Shown one piece after another: positions 16,401 to 23,429 of a DNA stretch of 23,539 nt; position 1 is the first letter of the stretch, and every line of letters starts with the position of its first letter. The notes below the pieces were generated by a model, which ran no database searches, was not told the DNA's origin, and worked only from the letters and a program-made list of their open reading frames with translations. Position numbers and translations under genes: made by a program. This DNA comes from Phycisphaerales bacterium UBA2218. Lineage in GTDB: Bacteria > Planctomycetota > Phycisphaerae > Sedimentisphaerales > Anaerobacaceae. The DNA lies in assembly GCA_002327785.1 (NCBI GenBank), contig DCUI01000132.1:45567-69105 (forward strand), in the 5' to 3' direction.

Positions 16401-19366
16401 GGGCCTGGCTCAGCGAGGCGTATGACCGCATCGAAGAATTCGAATTGCAGGCGGACCGCAATGGCCGATGGGAGACCTTCGCCCGCGGCGGCAAGATCGG
16501 CTCGGGCCTGGAACTGAAGTTCGCACCCGTCGAGGTGCAGAGAGTCCGCTTGAACGTCCTCAAGGCGGTTGATGGCCCCACGATCTGGGAGTTCCTGCTG
16601 TTCGAAGCGGGCACGCTTGCGCCCGTGTCGCGGGCGTCCCGCCCGCGTCTGGATGAGTATAACGTGGTCTGGGATTCGCCGAGCACGGACCATCACGGCT
16701 CGATGCCGCTGGGCAATGGCGACATCGGTCTCAATGCCTGGGTCACGCCGGAGGGCGACGTCCGGTTCTTCATCAGCAAGACCGACGCCTGGGACGACAA
16801 CGCCCGACTGGTCAAGGTGGGCGCGGTCCGCGTCCACCTGGAGCCGAACCCTTTCGCGGACAATTCGCCGTTCCGCCAGACGCTGAGTCTGTGTGACGCC
16901 TCGCTGAAGGTCGAGGCCGGCGACGGTCCCCGGCGGGTGGCCGTGCAGGTCTGGGTTGATGCGGACCACCCGGTCGTTCACGTCACTGCCGAGAGCGCAT
17001 CGCCGGTCGAAGCCACGGCAGCCATCGAGCTGTGGCGGACCAACCGGTACGAGGAAACGCAATTGCAGGTCAGCGATATTCTCCTGAACCGCAAGCTCCC
17101 GGATCAGCGGCAGACTCCAATGGTCATCGAGCCGGACACCGTTTTGACCGGCCAACAAAATCGCGTCGGCTGGTATCACCACAACACCAAGTCCGTGGGA
17201 CCGCAATTGCTCGCCGAGATTCAAGGATTGACCGGCTTTGCACAACCGGACCCCCTGCTCGACCGCACGTTCGGCGCCGTCGTCACCGCCGCCAACGGAG
17301 AGCGACTGGACGATCTGCACCTGCGATCACCGCGAGGGACCTCGCATCAGTTCAACGCGTTCGTTCTCACGCGGCACCCCGCGAAGCCGCAGCAGTGGCT
17401 GGCGGATATGGAGCAGACCATTCGTCAGATCGAATCGCAGGATTTCGCGGCCCGCCGGCAGGCGCATGAGCGATGGTGGTCACAATTCTGGAACCGCAGT
17501 TGGATTCGCGCCACGACGAGCGCGGAGGCCGTCACCACATCAGCGGATTCCCTCGTCCCTGCGAACGCCCATTCCGTGCGGATTGGCCTCGACCAGAGTG
17601 GCTCCAACCGGTATGCCGGCGAGGTAGGCCGCGTGAGCATCTTCGCAAAACCCCTGGCCGAAGCTGAAATTCAGGCGTTGGCGAAACTGGATCACGGCAC
17701 AGCACCCCCGCAATCAGCCGACATGCCGTGGACCGGCGCGGCCACGGGCCCTATTGTGGCCTCCGCGTCGTGGGATTTCACGCGGGGCTTCACAATCGAG
17801 GCATGGCTCAAACCGCAGAAGCTGCCCGATGGCGGAGCGAGGATCGCGGACAAGATCACGCCGGGCGGCAGTGACGGTTTCCTCTTCGACACCTATCCCG
17901 GCAACAGCCTGCGGCTGATCTGCGGGGAAACTCAACTCAACGTGAAAGATGCCCTGCCCGCCGAGCGATGGACCCACGTCGCGGCGGTCGCGGATTGCGA
18001 CGCTGGGGGCTGCCGAGTCTATGTGAACGGCAAGCTCGCCGCCGGCAACTCCGGGGAAATGGTTCGCGACAAGGCTGCATACATCAGCCAGATGTACCAT
18101 CTCCAGCGGTTCATCAACGCCTGCGCCGGCCGGGGCACGTACCCGATCAAGTTCAACGGCGGCCTCTTCACCGCCCCGGCGGGCGAGAAGGATGACCCAG
18201 ACTACCGACGATGGGGACCGGGGTACTGGTGGCAAAACACACGGCTGCCCTACTTCAGCATGTGTACATCGGGCGACTTCGACCTGATGGTGCCGCTGTG
18301 GCGAATGTACGCGGGCGAGGTGCTCGAGCTGTCGAAGTACCGCACGAAGCTCTACTGCGGCCATGAGGGTGCGTTCTTGCCGGAGTGCATCTACTTCTGG
18401 GGCCCGATCTTCAGCGAAACCTACGGCTGGACTCCGTTCGAGCAGCGGACCGACAAGCTCCAGGAGAGCGGCTATCATAAGTGGGAATGGGTCGGCGGCC
18501 TGGAGCTATGCTGCATGATGCTCGACTGCTACGAGCACACGCTCGACCGCGGATTCCTGCAAAACACCGCCATTCCGTTCGCGCATGAGATCCTGACCTT
18601 CTTCGACCAGCACTACAAGACCAACGAGCAAGGCAAGCTGGTGATGCACCCCTCGCAGGCGGTGGAGACCTGGTGGGAATGCACGAATCCAATGCCGGAA
18701 CTGGCGGGCTGCATGGCCGTCACGGAGCGGCTGCTTTCGCTCGACGACGATGCGGCCCCGGCGACGGAGCGAGAGCTCTGGCGACGGCTCCACGACAAGC
18801 TGCCACCGCTGCCCCTTCGGAACGTGGAGGGAGCCAAAGCCCTTGCGCCGGCCGAGAAGTTCGACATGAAGCGCAATATCGAGAACCCCGAACTCTACGC
18901 CGTGTTTCCCTTCCGGTTGGTGGCCCTGGGCCGGCCGAATCCCGAGTGGGGCGTCGAGGCATTGAAGCACCGCTGGGACAGAGGCCATCGCGGCTGGCGG
19001 CAGGACGACGTCTTCATGGCCTACCTCGGGCTCACCGAGAACGCGTGCAAAGGGCTCGTCGAACGCGCCCGCCATCACGATCCCGGCGAGCGATTTCCGG
19101 CCTTCTGGGGACCGAACTACGATTGGACGCCCGATCAATGTCACGGCGGCGTCCTGCTCAAGACGTTCCAGGCCATGCTGATGCAGACCGACGGCCGCAA
19201 GATCTTCCTGCTGCCCGCCTGGCCGAAGGGTTGGGACGTGGAGTTCAAACTCCATGCGCCGCTGCGAACTGTCATCGAGGGGGAATATCGCGACGGCACA
19301 ATCCGGTCGCTCACCGTCACGCCGGAATCCCGCCGGACCGACGTGATCGACATGACGAAGTCGTGA
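13475..19366 (+). CDS. Giant secreted glycosidase: GH38-like + F5/8-C + DUF5703/GH95-like with inserted LamG
   Basis: A 1963-residue protein with AAGGAG 8 bases before the ATG and a signal peptide ending near ASAAAQA. (1) Residues 25-790 are a divergent GH38 alpha-mannosidase-like module: GRVELVNAFFLESTINLSGGEALV, and WAIDVTG with D149 at the nucleophile position. The HxD zinc motif is degenerate (NFHPASCGW, 34-42). H378 in EHEKSWD may be the later zinc histidine. (2) 797-845 are repeat-encoded. (3) 923-1047 form an F5/8-C discoidin domain (ALAFDGDPQTRWAS). (4) 1061-1347 match the DUF5703/GH95-type N-terminal beta domain (DHHGSMPLGNGDIGLNAWV). (5) 1349-1529 are LamG-like. (6) 1530-1963 form the (alpha/alpha)6 module with HPSQAVETWWE near 1725 and a GH95/GH78-like end (LLPAWPKGW). 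With rhaT/rhaM upstream, an alpha-L-rhamnosidase or fucosidase-like activity for the last module is plausible but unproven. Confidence 0.85.
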   Translation: MNARVWIVVIVSLFAGASAAAQADAPTEVFIVPNFHPASCGWLTDWSTERNYCANSYFDHVDRVRDDPNYAFALSECNTMIAMLNFHPDRVAELQQRIREGRVELVNAFFLESTINLSGGEALVKMGVEGLRWQQAIFGVRPRFVWAIDVTGVHEQMAQITSGLGLDAMVYTRDNPTPKTMHWLESPDGSRCLAISPGHYSDWGPVFRTPTPLDAGALAKLLNDAKARAGRTPAGAPILVLGGHGDYSLAPACKNYPSAFLSQWRKVAPRTKMQFTGLGAYIDAVLPGIKSGRIELPVSRSGARLSWTSFWIECPKVKQWYRRAEHALESAEILASAVSLDGRYTYPAQQLYHAWLQMLLNMDRNTLWGAAGGMVFEHEKSWDVRDRFDSVEKIVTSTADAALRHTAGQGQSVALFNPLNWPRTDPLRVSLPTGTGLADVKCQAEADGRMLCRATLPSVGVLTLEASGKATTASKVIDLPPVIETAHYRVRIDPQTGALSSLKLKPSGREMLAGPVLLVAEQAGDFHSTPRRGERKRLADSAQVEPRIRVSEGPLATVVTVDSSLLGGAARQTIHFYKDHPRIDFDLELNDVPDKTIVLAEFPLAEAIQETRRGIPYGFSHGAWEKKDPKLAGFADGIVAAIRWSHYQSEHGGVAILDRGLPGRELTGRTPVLFLLNAQEIYMGYPCAWLSGRGRHNLSFALVAHDGNWKDVRIPQMAWEFNSPPVVAEGVAKAAPQSFLQTSDNVIVEAMRREGNEIELRLAECLGVAGTAEITLNLPHREAALTDLVGGRRQPCSMGVPPMSSTAVPAVSTTGILPVSGMGFQPMNHRQDADATKSHGQDARATGTYRFPIRPQQIVTMRFRTDTAVPDVQPLTRWDPLVPQAKRAALNTKLGKKGHPPAGDRDDGTPPELPPDAAKSVAKSKPASASNTYQNRSDCRPALAFDGDPQTRWASDAGLQKAWLAVDLGRPCTIDRAWLSEAYDRIEEFELQADRNGRWETFARGGKIGSGLELKFAPVEVQRVRLNVLKAVDGPTIWEFLLFEAGTLAPVSRASRPRLDEYNVVWDSPSTDHHGSMPLGNGDIGLNAWVTPEGDVRFFISKTDAWDDNARLVKVGAVRVHLEPNPFADNSPFRQTLSLCDASLKVEAGDGPRRVAVQVWVDADHPVVHVTAESASPVEATAAIELWRTNRYEETQLQVSDILLNRKLPDQRQTPMVIEPDTVLTGQQNRVGWYHHNTKSVGPQLLAEIQGLTGFAQPDPLLDRTFGAVVTAANGERLDDLHLRSPRGTSHQFNAFVLTRHPAKPQQWLADMEQTIRQIESQDFAARRQAHERWWSQFWNRSWIRATTSAEAVTTSADSLVPANAHSVRIGLDQSGSNRYAGEVGRVSIFAKPLAEAEIQALAKLDHGTAPPQSADMPWTGAATGPIVASASWDFTRGFTIEAWLKPQKLPDGGARIADKITPGGSDGFLFDTYPGNSLRLICGETQLNVKDALPAERWTHVAAVADCDAGGCRVYVNGKLAAGNSGEMVRDKAAYISQMYHLQRFINACAGRGTYPIKFNGGLFTAPAGEKDDPDYRRWGPGYWWQNTRLPYFSMCTSGDFDLMVPLWRMYAGEVLELSKYRTKLYCGHEGAFLPECIYFWGPIFSETYGWTPFEQRTDKLQESGYHKWEWVGGLELCCMMLDCYEHTLDRGFLQNTAIPFAHEILTFFDQHYKTNEQGKLVMHPSQAVETWWECTNPMPELAGCMAVTERLLSLDDDAAPATERELWRRLHDKLPPLPLRNVEGAKALAPAEKFDMKRNIENPELYAVFPFRLVALGRPNPEWGVEALKHRWDRGHRGWRQDDVFMAYLGLTENACKGLVERARHHDPGERFPAFWGPNYDWTPDQCHGGVLLKTFQAMLMQTDGRKIFLLPAWPKGWDVEFKLHAPLRTVIEGEYRDGTIRSLTVTPESRRTDVIDMTKS
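15865..16007. repeat. Array of six 8-bp-stem/3-nt-loop palindromes inside the giant glycosidase gene
   Basis: Units are at 15865-15883, 15889-15907, 15913-15931 (7 paired bases), 15937-15955, 15959-15977 and 15989-16007. The first four have loop TCC (for example CATGGGCG-TCC-CGCCCATG). The last two have loops GGA and AGA, so they are in the opposite orientation. The period is 24 bp for units 1-4, then 22 and 30. Stem sequences differ between units while pairing is kept, so the hairpin shape is what is conserved. The array is read in frame as MGVPPM/TAVPAV/TGILPV/MGFQPM and then QDADAT/GQDARAT, a peptide pattern I recall from planctomycete proteins. Confidence 0.92.
16629..16647. repeat. Single 8-3-8 palindrome in the second interdomain linker
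   Basis: CGCGGGCG-TCC-CGCCCGCG has the same stem length and TCC loop as the six-unit array. It is read in frame as SRASRPR, in the short linker between the F5/8-C domain and the DUF5703-like domain. Confidence 0.8.
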
Positions 19367-19395
19367 GGACCATCGCGTCTTCCTGCGATGGCCTC
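19365..19395 (+). terminator. Hairpin at the end of the rhamnose operon
   Basis: GAGG-A-CCATCGC pairs with GCGATGG-CCTC: 11 base pairs, one bulged A and an 8-nt loop, overlapping the stop codon of the giant glycosidase. No T-tract follows on either strand, so it may be a pause, mRNA-stability or Rho-assisted end rather than a standard intrinsic terminator. It also lies between convergent genes. Confidence 0.45.
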
Positions 19396-19578
19396 AGAAA
19401 ATCGGCGAGCAAAATCCGTGCGTCTGCACCATGTCAGACGCAGGCCGCACAAACAACGGACGGTTTCACGGTCCTCGCGAATTGACGCGTTGCACTTTGC
19501 ACGTTAACGCGCGCCCTCAGAGATCGGCTGATTCCACGACGGTAGAAACGGAGCACGAATGTCCCCGTATCCCCCGAT

Positions 19579-21267
19579 TCAATGGAGGCGGCATCGATCA
19601 GGATCGAAGCCCTTCTTGCCGCGGCAGGCGCCTGCTTCGGAGGCGCTTGCGATGAAGGCCAGGCACCGTACTGCGTCCGCTCGCTCGTCGGCGGGATATC
19701 TGGCGAGCAACGTGTCGATGAAACGATCCAGACGCATGCAACATTCCTCCGTGTCGCTCGCCATCCAGTCGTCGTCCTGATAGTCCTTGTTCAGTCCAAG
19801 GAGCGACATGCCGAACTGGGCATCGCTCTCATATCCGATGCAATGAGGGGTGTTCCTGTTTTCGCGTCCATACCCCTCGATGTCGCTGAGCACTCTCCGA
19901 AGATACTGTTTCTCACAAGGTTCTTCGGGATCAAAAAGAGGAATTTCGCGAAATTGGACGTAGGGACCGACCCTCCTGACTCGATTGTCGCTTTTAGCCT
20001 CCTGTTTCGAGAACGGCTCGACAACCGCGATGTGCGCCCTGTAATCCGTGGTTGAGCCCACGTTGATGTTATGAAATGAGGCGCCCGTCAGGAGTCCCGC
20101 GATTCCGCCGACGTGTGCGCAGCCCTGACCCGGGCGCATCATCGTCCTTCGATGCGTGTGGCCCGACAGCCAGTAATTCACCCTTCCATCGATCCGCCAT
20201 TGTTGGAGCTTCTGGTTCGCATAAGGGCTTCCGAAAAACGCTGTCTCGACCGTCTCCCAGGCGCCGTGCAGCATGTTCAGGAGCTCAAAGTGCCAGCTGG
20301 TTGGGACGTCACCACGCTTTCTGTCCAGGTTGTCGGGCGGGTAATGCGAGGCAATGAACCGGAAATCGGGAGGCGGGCCCGCCGAACTGTCCCGAAGATA
20401 CGTGATCTGGGACAGCCTTTTGCCGCCGGGCGTGTTTTCGCGATCCCGGGACGATACCGATCCTTGCATGCCGTAGAGGCCCCAGTTGGGAATAAAGGGG
20501 TCCAATATTTGCAGTTCCGGCTTGATCGACGTGTCGGCATAATCCGAGGTGTCCGCAAGGAGGATTTCCACCACTTTGTCCCCGTCCTTGGGACAGACAA
20601 GACGGCCGGCGAGATACAGGCCGCTGCCGTGATCCAGGTTGGGGTCCAGGGTGTTCCCGTTGTCGGTATAGCGGAACAACGTATTCGCAGGCAGCTCACT
20701 ACTGGCGAGGTTGAACTCACTGATCCTCCTGAGCACCTCGTATTTTGACGAGGACCGGTTGTACGTCGCAGGGAGAGGCGGCACTTCCTCGGGCCGAAGA
20801 CGGTTCAACAAGAGGAATCTCATCAACGGATCCGGCGTACTGCCGGCGCCCAGGTAATCATGATTTCCGATGACCATGAATATGGGGATCTTGCTCTTTC
20901 TTCTATGGTCGCCCAACACGGTGAACAAGGTCTCTAATTCGTTTTCGCCGCCACTGTTTGCGCCGTCGCCAAGATATAGAATGACGTCAATGCTCGATGG
21001 GAACCGGCCCAGCGCGATCTGCAACGTTTCCGCCGTAAGATGTTCAAGTGCGGGAGGACGAATGGCACATCCAATTCTCTTATCCAGAGACTTGCTGCGG
21101 TACAGACAATCCGGCGTACTATCCGGAGAGGTGATCTGGGAGTCGGCCAGGAGACCGATTCGCAGCGGCAGAGCGTTCACCGGCCGGTTTCCGGCGCAAC
21201 CGGGCAGGAACGAAAGACTCAGAATCGAAAGAGCCAACAATCCACAAGTCTGTCCGTGATCATCCAT
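19579..21267 (-). CDS. Metallophosphoesterase lipoprotein
   Basis: The frame is open from 21420, but the ATG at 21267 begins a lipoprotein signal (hydrophobic stretch 9-20, lipobox LPGC with C24), giving 562 residues; the earlier stretch has no such features. Calcineurin-type motifs appear in order: D42 in LLADSQ (usually DxH, here Q in the third place), GDGANSGGEN (GD at 100-101), GNHD (134-137), SHYP (H308) and GHTHR (369-373). The family uses a bimetal centre to cleave phosphomonoesters or diesters; the substrate here is unknown. About 100 residues between GNHD and SHYP are longer than in minimal members. It follows the YiiX-like gene by 82 bp on the same strand and is probably co-transcribed. 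Both would be membrane-anchored on the periplasmic side. Confidence 0.85.
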   Translation of the reverse strand: MDDHGQTCGLLALSILSLSFLPGCAGNRPVNALPLRIGLLADSQITSPDSTPDCLYRSKSLDKRIGCAIRPPALEHLTAETLQIALGRFPSSIDVILYLGDGANSGGENELETLFTVLGDHRRKSKIPIFMVIGNHDYLGAGSTPDPLMRFLLLNRLRPEEVPPLPATYNRSSSKYEVLRRISEFNLASSELPANTLFRYTDNGNTLDPNLDHGSGLYLAGRLVCPKDGDKVVEILLADTSDYADTSIKPELQILDPFIPNWGLYGMQGSVSSRDRENTPGGKRLSQITYLRDSSAGPPPDFRFIASHYPPDNLDRKRGDVPTSWHFELLNMLHGAWETVETAFFGSPYANQKLQQWRIDGRVNYWLSGHTHRRTMMRPGQGCAHVGGIAGLLTGASFHNINVGSTTDYRAHIAVVEPFSKQEAKSDNRVRRVGPYVQFREIPLFDPEEPCEKQYLRRVLSDIEGYGRENRNTPHCIGYESDAQFGMSLLGLNKDYQDDDWMASDTEECCMRLDRFIDTLLARYPADERADAVRCLAFIASASEAGACRGKKGFDPDRCRLH

Positions 21268-21349
21268 ATGCCCCCAACGGGCTCGTGCAGGGAGCCCCAC
21301 TTCCAATACAATACCCGGATTATCCTGCCCGCACCAGGAGACTTGTTCA

Positions 21350-22054
21350 TCATGACCTGGGGGGTGGTTCTGCCGCCCTTTCATGCTCGCATCCGCTCCA
21401 AATCTCCTGGGGAAAAACAATGCTGTCGGCGCCGGGGATGTCCGGCACGCCTTGGCCCGTATTCAAATCGATGCCCTGTTCCAGGTACGCCTTGTAGGCC
21501 AACTGGCTGCAGTAGAAGGCATTGTCCGTCATGGAGTCCGCGAACACGACATTGTAGGGTTTCCCGGCCTCAGCCTGCCTGATGCAGTAGCTCGCGACGC
21601 TCCGCCGAATCCCGACCTCCTCTTCGCCGGAGAGCGATCTGCCGGCCAGCGGATAGGCAACGCCGTACAGAGTGTCGAAAATGGAACCTCGCACCTTCGT
21701 CATCTTCGATTCGTCCCACGTATTGTCGGCGACGTCGAACGTGATCACGCGAAGCTTGGCGCCGGCCTCGACGCAACGCCCGCCCGGCCCGACGTACACC
21801 ACGATGTGGTCGACGGGTCCCGGTATTGCCATCCCATAGATCCGGTAGAAGAGCCCGGCGAACACGGACCGTCCGCTGGTGGTGTTCGTACAGATCAGAT
21901 CCCCGGTTTGAACCGTCAGCCCGTCGATCTGATAGGTGTGGACGGCGATACTCTGCGGGTCATGGGCCTGCCGCTGCGGGCCGCTGCACCCGGTGAAACC
22001 GGAAGAGACAGCGACGAACACCAATCCGATGGACAACGCCCTGAGAATTCCCAT
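21350..22054 (-). CDS. YiiX-like NlpC/P60 (permuted papain-fold) lipoprotein
   Basis: The ATG at 22054 has GGAG 8 bases upstream and begins a lipoprotein signal (ILRALSIGLVFVAVSSGFTGC, C23), giving 234 residues; a TTG at 22075 is a less likely start. The YiiX/PF05708 pattern is visible: TGDLICTNT (50-58), VDHIVVYVG with H83, CVEAG with E97, and FYCSQLAYKAY with C182. His precedes Cys, as in the circularly permuted NlpC/P60 branch. FPQEIW near the end matches the family's C-terminal segment. Members are thought to be thiol hydrolases acting on amide or ester bonds of lipids, peptides or cell-wall material. The physiological role is unknown. It is the first gene of a two-gene unit with a near-consensus promoter. 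Confidence 0.85.
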   Translation of the reverse strand: MGILRALSIGLVFVAVSSGFTGCSGPQRQAHDPQSIAVHTYQIDGLTVQTGDLICTNTTSGRSVFAGLFYRIYGMAIPGPVDHIVVYVGPGGRCVEAGAKLRVITFDVADNTWDESKMTKVRGSIFDTLYGVAYPLAGRSLSGEEEVGIRRSVASYCIRQAEAGKPYNVVFADSMTDNAFYCSQLAYKAYLEQGIDLNTGQGVPDIPGADSIVFPQEIWSGCEHERAAEPPPRS

Positions 22055-22095
22055 CTTCTGGCTCCGTTCGAGCAACTGCGCGAGGATACGCGCAA

Positions 22096-22124
22096 AGTAT
22101 ACGCGGCGCCCCAGAGCATGTCAA
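22096..22124 (-). promoter_or_regulatory. Near-consensus sigma-70 promoter of the YiiX-metallophosphoesterase unit
   Basis: On the minus strand a perfect -35 TTGACA (22124-22119) is followed by a 17-bp spacer and the -10 TATACT (22101-22096). Transcription would begin near 22089, leaving about 35 nt to the ATG at 22054, which has its own GGAG. Confidence 0.75.
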
Positions 22125-22149
22125 CGTCGAAGACACGGAAATATTGTTC

Positions 22150-22178
22150 TTGACAACCGGGGACACGTCAGGTTGAAT
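22150..22178 (+). promoter_or_regulatory. Possible divergent promoter for the small lipoprotein gene
   Basis: TTGACA (22150-22155), a 17-bp spacer and TTGAAT (22173-22178). The -35 is perfect and the -10 weak. It lies back to back with the minus-strand promoter, 25 bp apart, and would give a leader of more than 200 nt before the plus-strand lipoprotein gene. The rest of 22179-22400 shows no gene. Confidence 0.4.
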
Positions 22179-22400
22179 CCGGCAGTTAAGTTCTTCTCGC
22201 GCCCGGCTGAAGAGCGTGTCAATAGGGAGCCCTTTGTGCGTAAATGGCGTGCCGAAATCTGTTCCTGTGGCATCAGCGGTATCGCGTGCTGCGACCCTCA
22301 GGCGTACGTCCCCGACACGGAAGTAGACATAACGCCCTTGAGCGTATCTTTTAACTGATCCACGTTTTGCTGCGGAAAGCACAGAAAGGGGTACAAGGCT

Positions 22401-22835
22401 ATGGTTAGTCAATTTTGCGATGCGTATTCAGGCCACGGAAGCACGCGAAAACGAATGGGCTTCGCAATCGGGAAACGAAGCACAGCACTCACCGCGGTCT
22501 GCATGCTGGTGACGTTACTGGCCGTCGGATGCACGAGCACCGGAACGTTCCCGCAGACGAGCGGTACCCAGGTAGACCTCAGCAAGAAGAACTTCCGTAT
22601 CGTCAAGGCCAACGCGATGGGTACGAGCTCAGGCTTCAAGCTGTTTTGCTTCATCCCGTTCACGGCGCCGACTTACAGTGAGGCAATGTCGGACCTTTAC
22701 CAGAAGGCCGGCCTCACAGAAGGGAGGGCACAGACCCTGACCAACGTCACTCAAGAGAGGTCTTCGCTATACCTCCTGTTGTTCTCGATCCCGAAGCTGA
22801 CGATCCGCGCGGACGTCATAGAGTTCACCGAATAG
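22401..22835 (+). CDS. Small DUF6567-like lipoprotein
   Basis: The frame from 22401 gives 144 residues; an internal ATG at 22455 gives 126. The second start puts the signal in the usual place (MGFAIGKRS, hydrophobic TALTAVCMLVTLLAVGC, lipidated C26), but the first has purine-rich AAAGGGG and CAAGG upstream, so the start is unresolved. The mature part contains GTSSGFKLFCFIPFTAPTY and ends in SIPKLTIRADVIEF, a pattern I associate with DUF6567 lipoproteins, for which no function is known to me. It is divergent from the YiiX-metallophosphoesterase unit, so the three lipoprotein genes may share regulation. Confidence 0.8.
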   Translation: MVSQFCDAYSGHGSTRKRMGFAIGKRSTALTAVCMLVTLLAVGCTSTGTFPQTSGTQVDLSKKNFRIVKANAMGTSSGFKLFCFIPFTAPTYSEAMSDLYQKAGLTEGRAQTLTNVTQERSSLYLLLFSIPKLTIRADVIEFTE

Positions 22836-23106
22836 GCCGAACAGACTGCGGGCACAATGTCCTTCAACAAGCAGGAAAGACGCAGGAGGCAGGTAGATTC
22901 CATCTTCCGATGACGGGGACTTGGCATGTCGGCAGAAACACGCGAAATGGGACCCTTCCGAATGTCCGCAGAACGCATCGAAATCCGGCCGCCGGGCGGT
23001 GACAGGGCCTTGACCTATTCGGCGGACTCGCACAGAAGGTCGCGAGCACAACCGCCGGAGAACAAGAAAAGCGGGATCGTCCGGTTCTTGCGTACTTTCT
23101 TGCATT

Positions 23107-23126
23107 TTGGGGGGCTCTGCCCCCAA
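23107..23126. repeat. GC-rich hairpin TTGGGGGG-CTCTG-CCCCCAA
   Basis: The arms TTGGGGG(G)C and GCCCCCAA pair across a 3-nt TCT loop with one bulged G. No T-tract follows on either strand. It resembles short GC-rich dispersed palindromes rather than an intrinsic terminator. Confidence 0.6.
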
Positions 23127-23309
23127 TCCCCCGGCATTTGGCGCATTGAGCCAATAGCAGGAGAGTAGAAGGAGAACCAGCGGGACGGACGGTCATCGGG
23201 GCCTCGTTTCCGTCGGCTTCAACGGGATTTTGCACGGCCGATCACACAGCGGAGATTGTTGGCTGTCCGGCTCTCATGCTGCCGGCGGAAAGCGAAAAAT
23301 GCCAGGGGT

Positions 23310-23328
23310 CCGGGGACAGCGTCCCCGG
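23310..23328. repeat. Noncoding 8-3-8 palindrome
   Basis: CCGGGGAC-AGC-GTCCCCGG: an 8-bp perfect stem and 3-nt loop, the same geometry as the units inside the giant glycosidase gene but with a different loop sequence. Confidence 0.75.
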
Positions 23329-23400
23329 TCATGGGGCTCCGGGCCACACAAAAGCACGCGAAGACCAGATGCCCCCCCCCAAAAAAATGCGATCTGCGTA

Positions 23401-23429
23401 TGGAAAAATGTTGGTGAAAATGCTATAAT
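23401..23429 (+). promoter_or_regulatory. Extended -10 promoter reading out of the window
   Basis: TGC-TATAAT (23421-23429) is a perfect -10 with the TG extension. TGGAAA (23401-23406) matches the -35 at 4 of 6 positions with a 17-bp spacer. The start would be near 23436, and at least 100 nt of leader follow before the window ends. A 9-bp hairpin (23469-23477 with 23489-23497, one G-T pair) and a 17-codon frame (23483-23536) lie in that leader. Confidence 0.5.

Larger units (their letters stand above)
22836..23400. other. Noncoding region with no convincing gene
   Basis: Frames of 75-123 codons exist on both strands but have arginine/proline/serine-rich translations, no ribosome sites and no family likeness. 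The stretch holds two palindromes (listed separately) and a C9 run directly followed by an A7 run (23372-23387). Confidence 0.6.

Noticed and set aside
23107..23126. Intrinsic terminator
   Set aside because: Strong hairpin but no T-tract after it on either strand, and it is about 270 bp beyond the nearest gene end.
22864..23235. Minus-strand small protein gene
   Set aside because: No ribosome site, composition typical of noncoding GC-rich DNA, and palindromic DNA within it.
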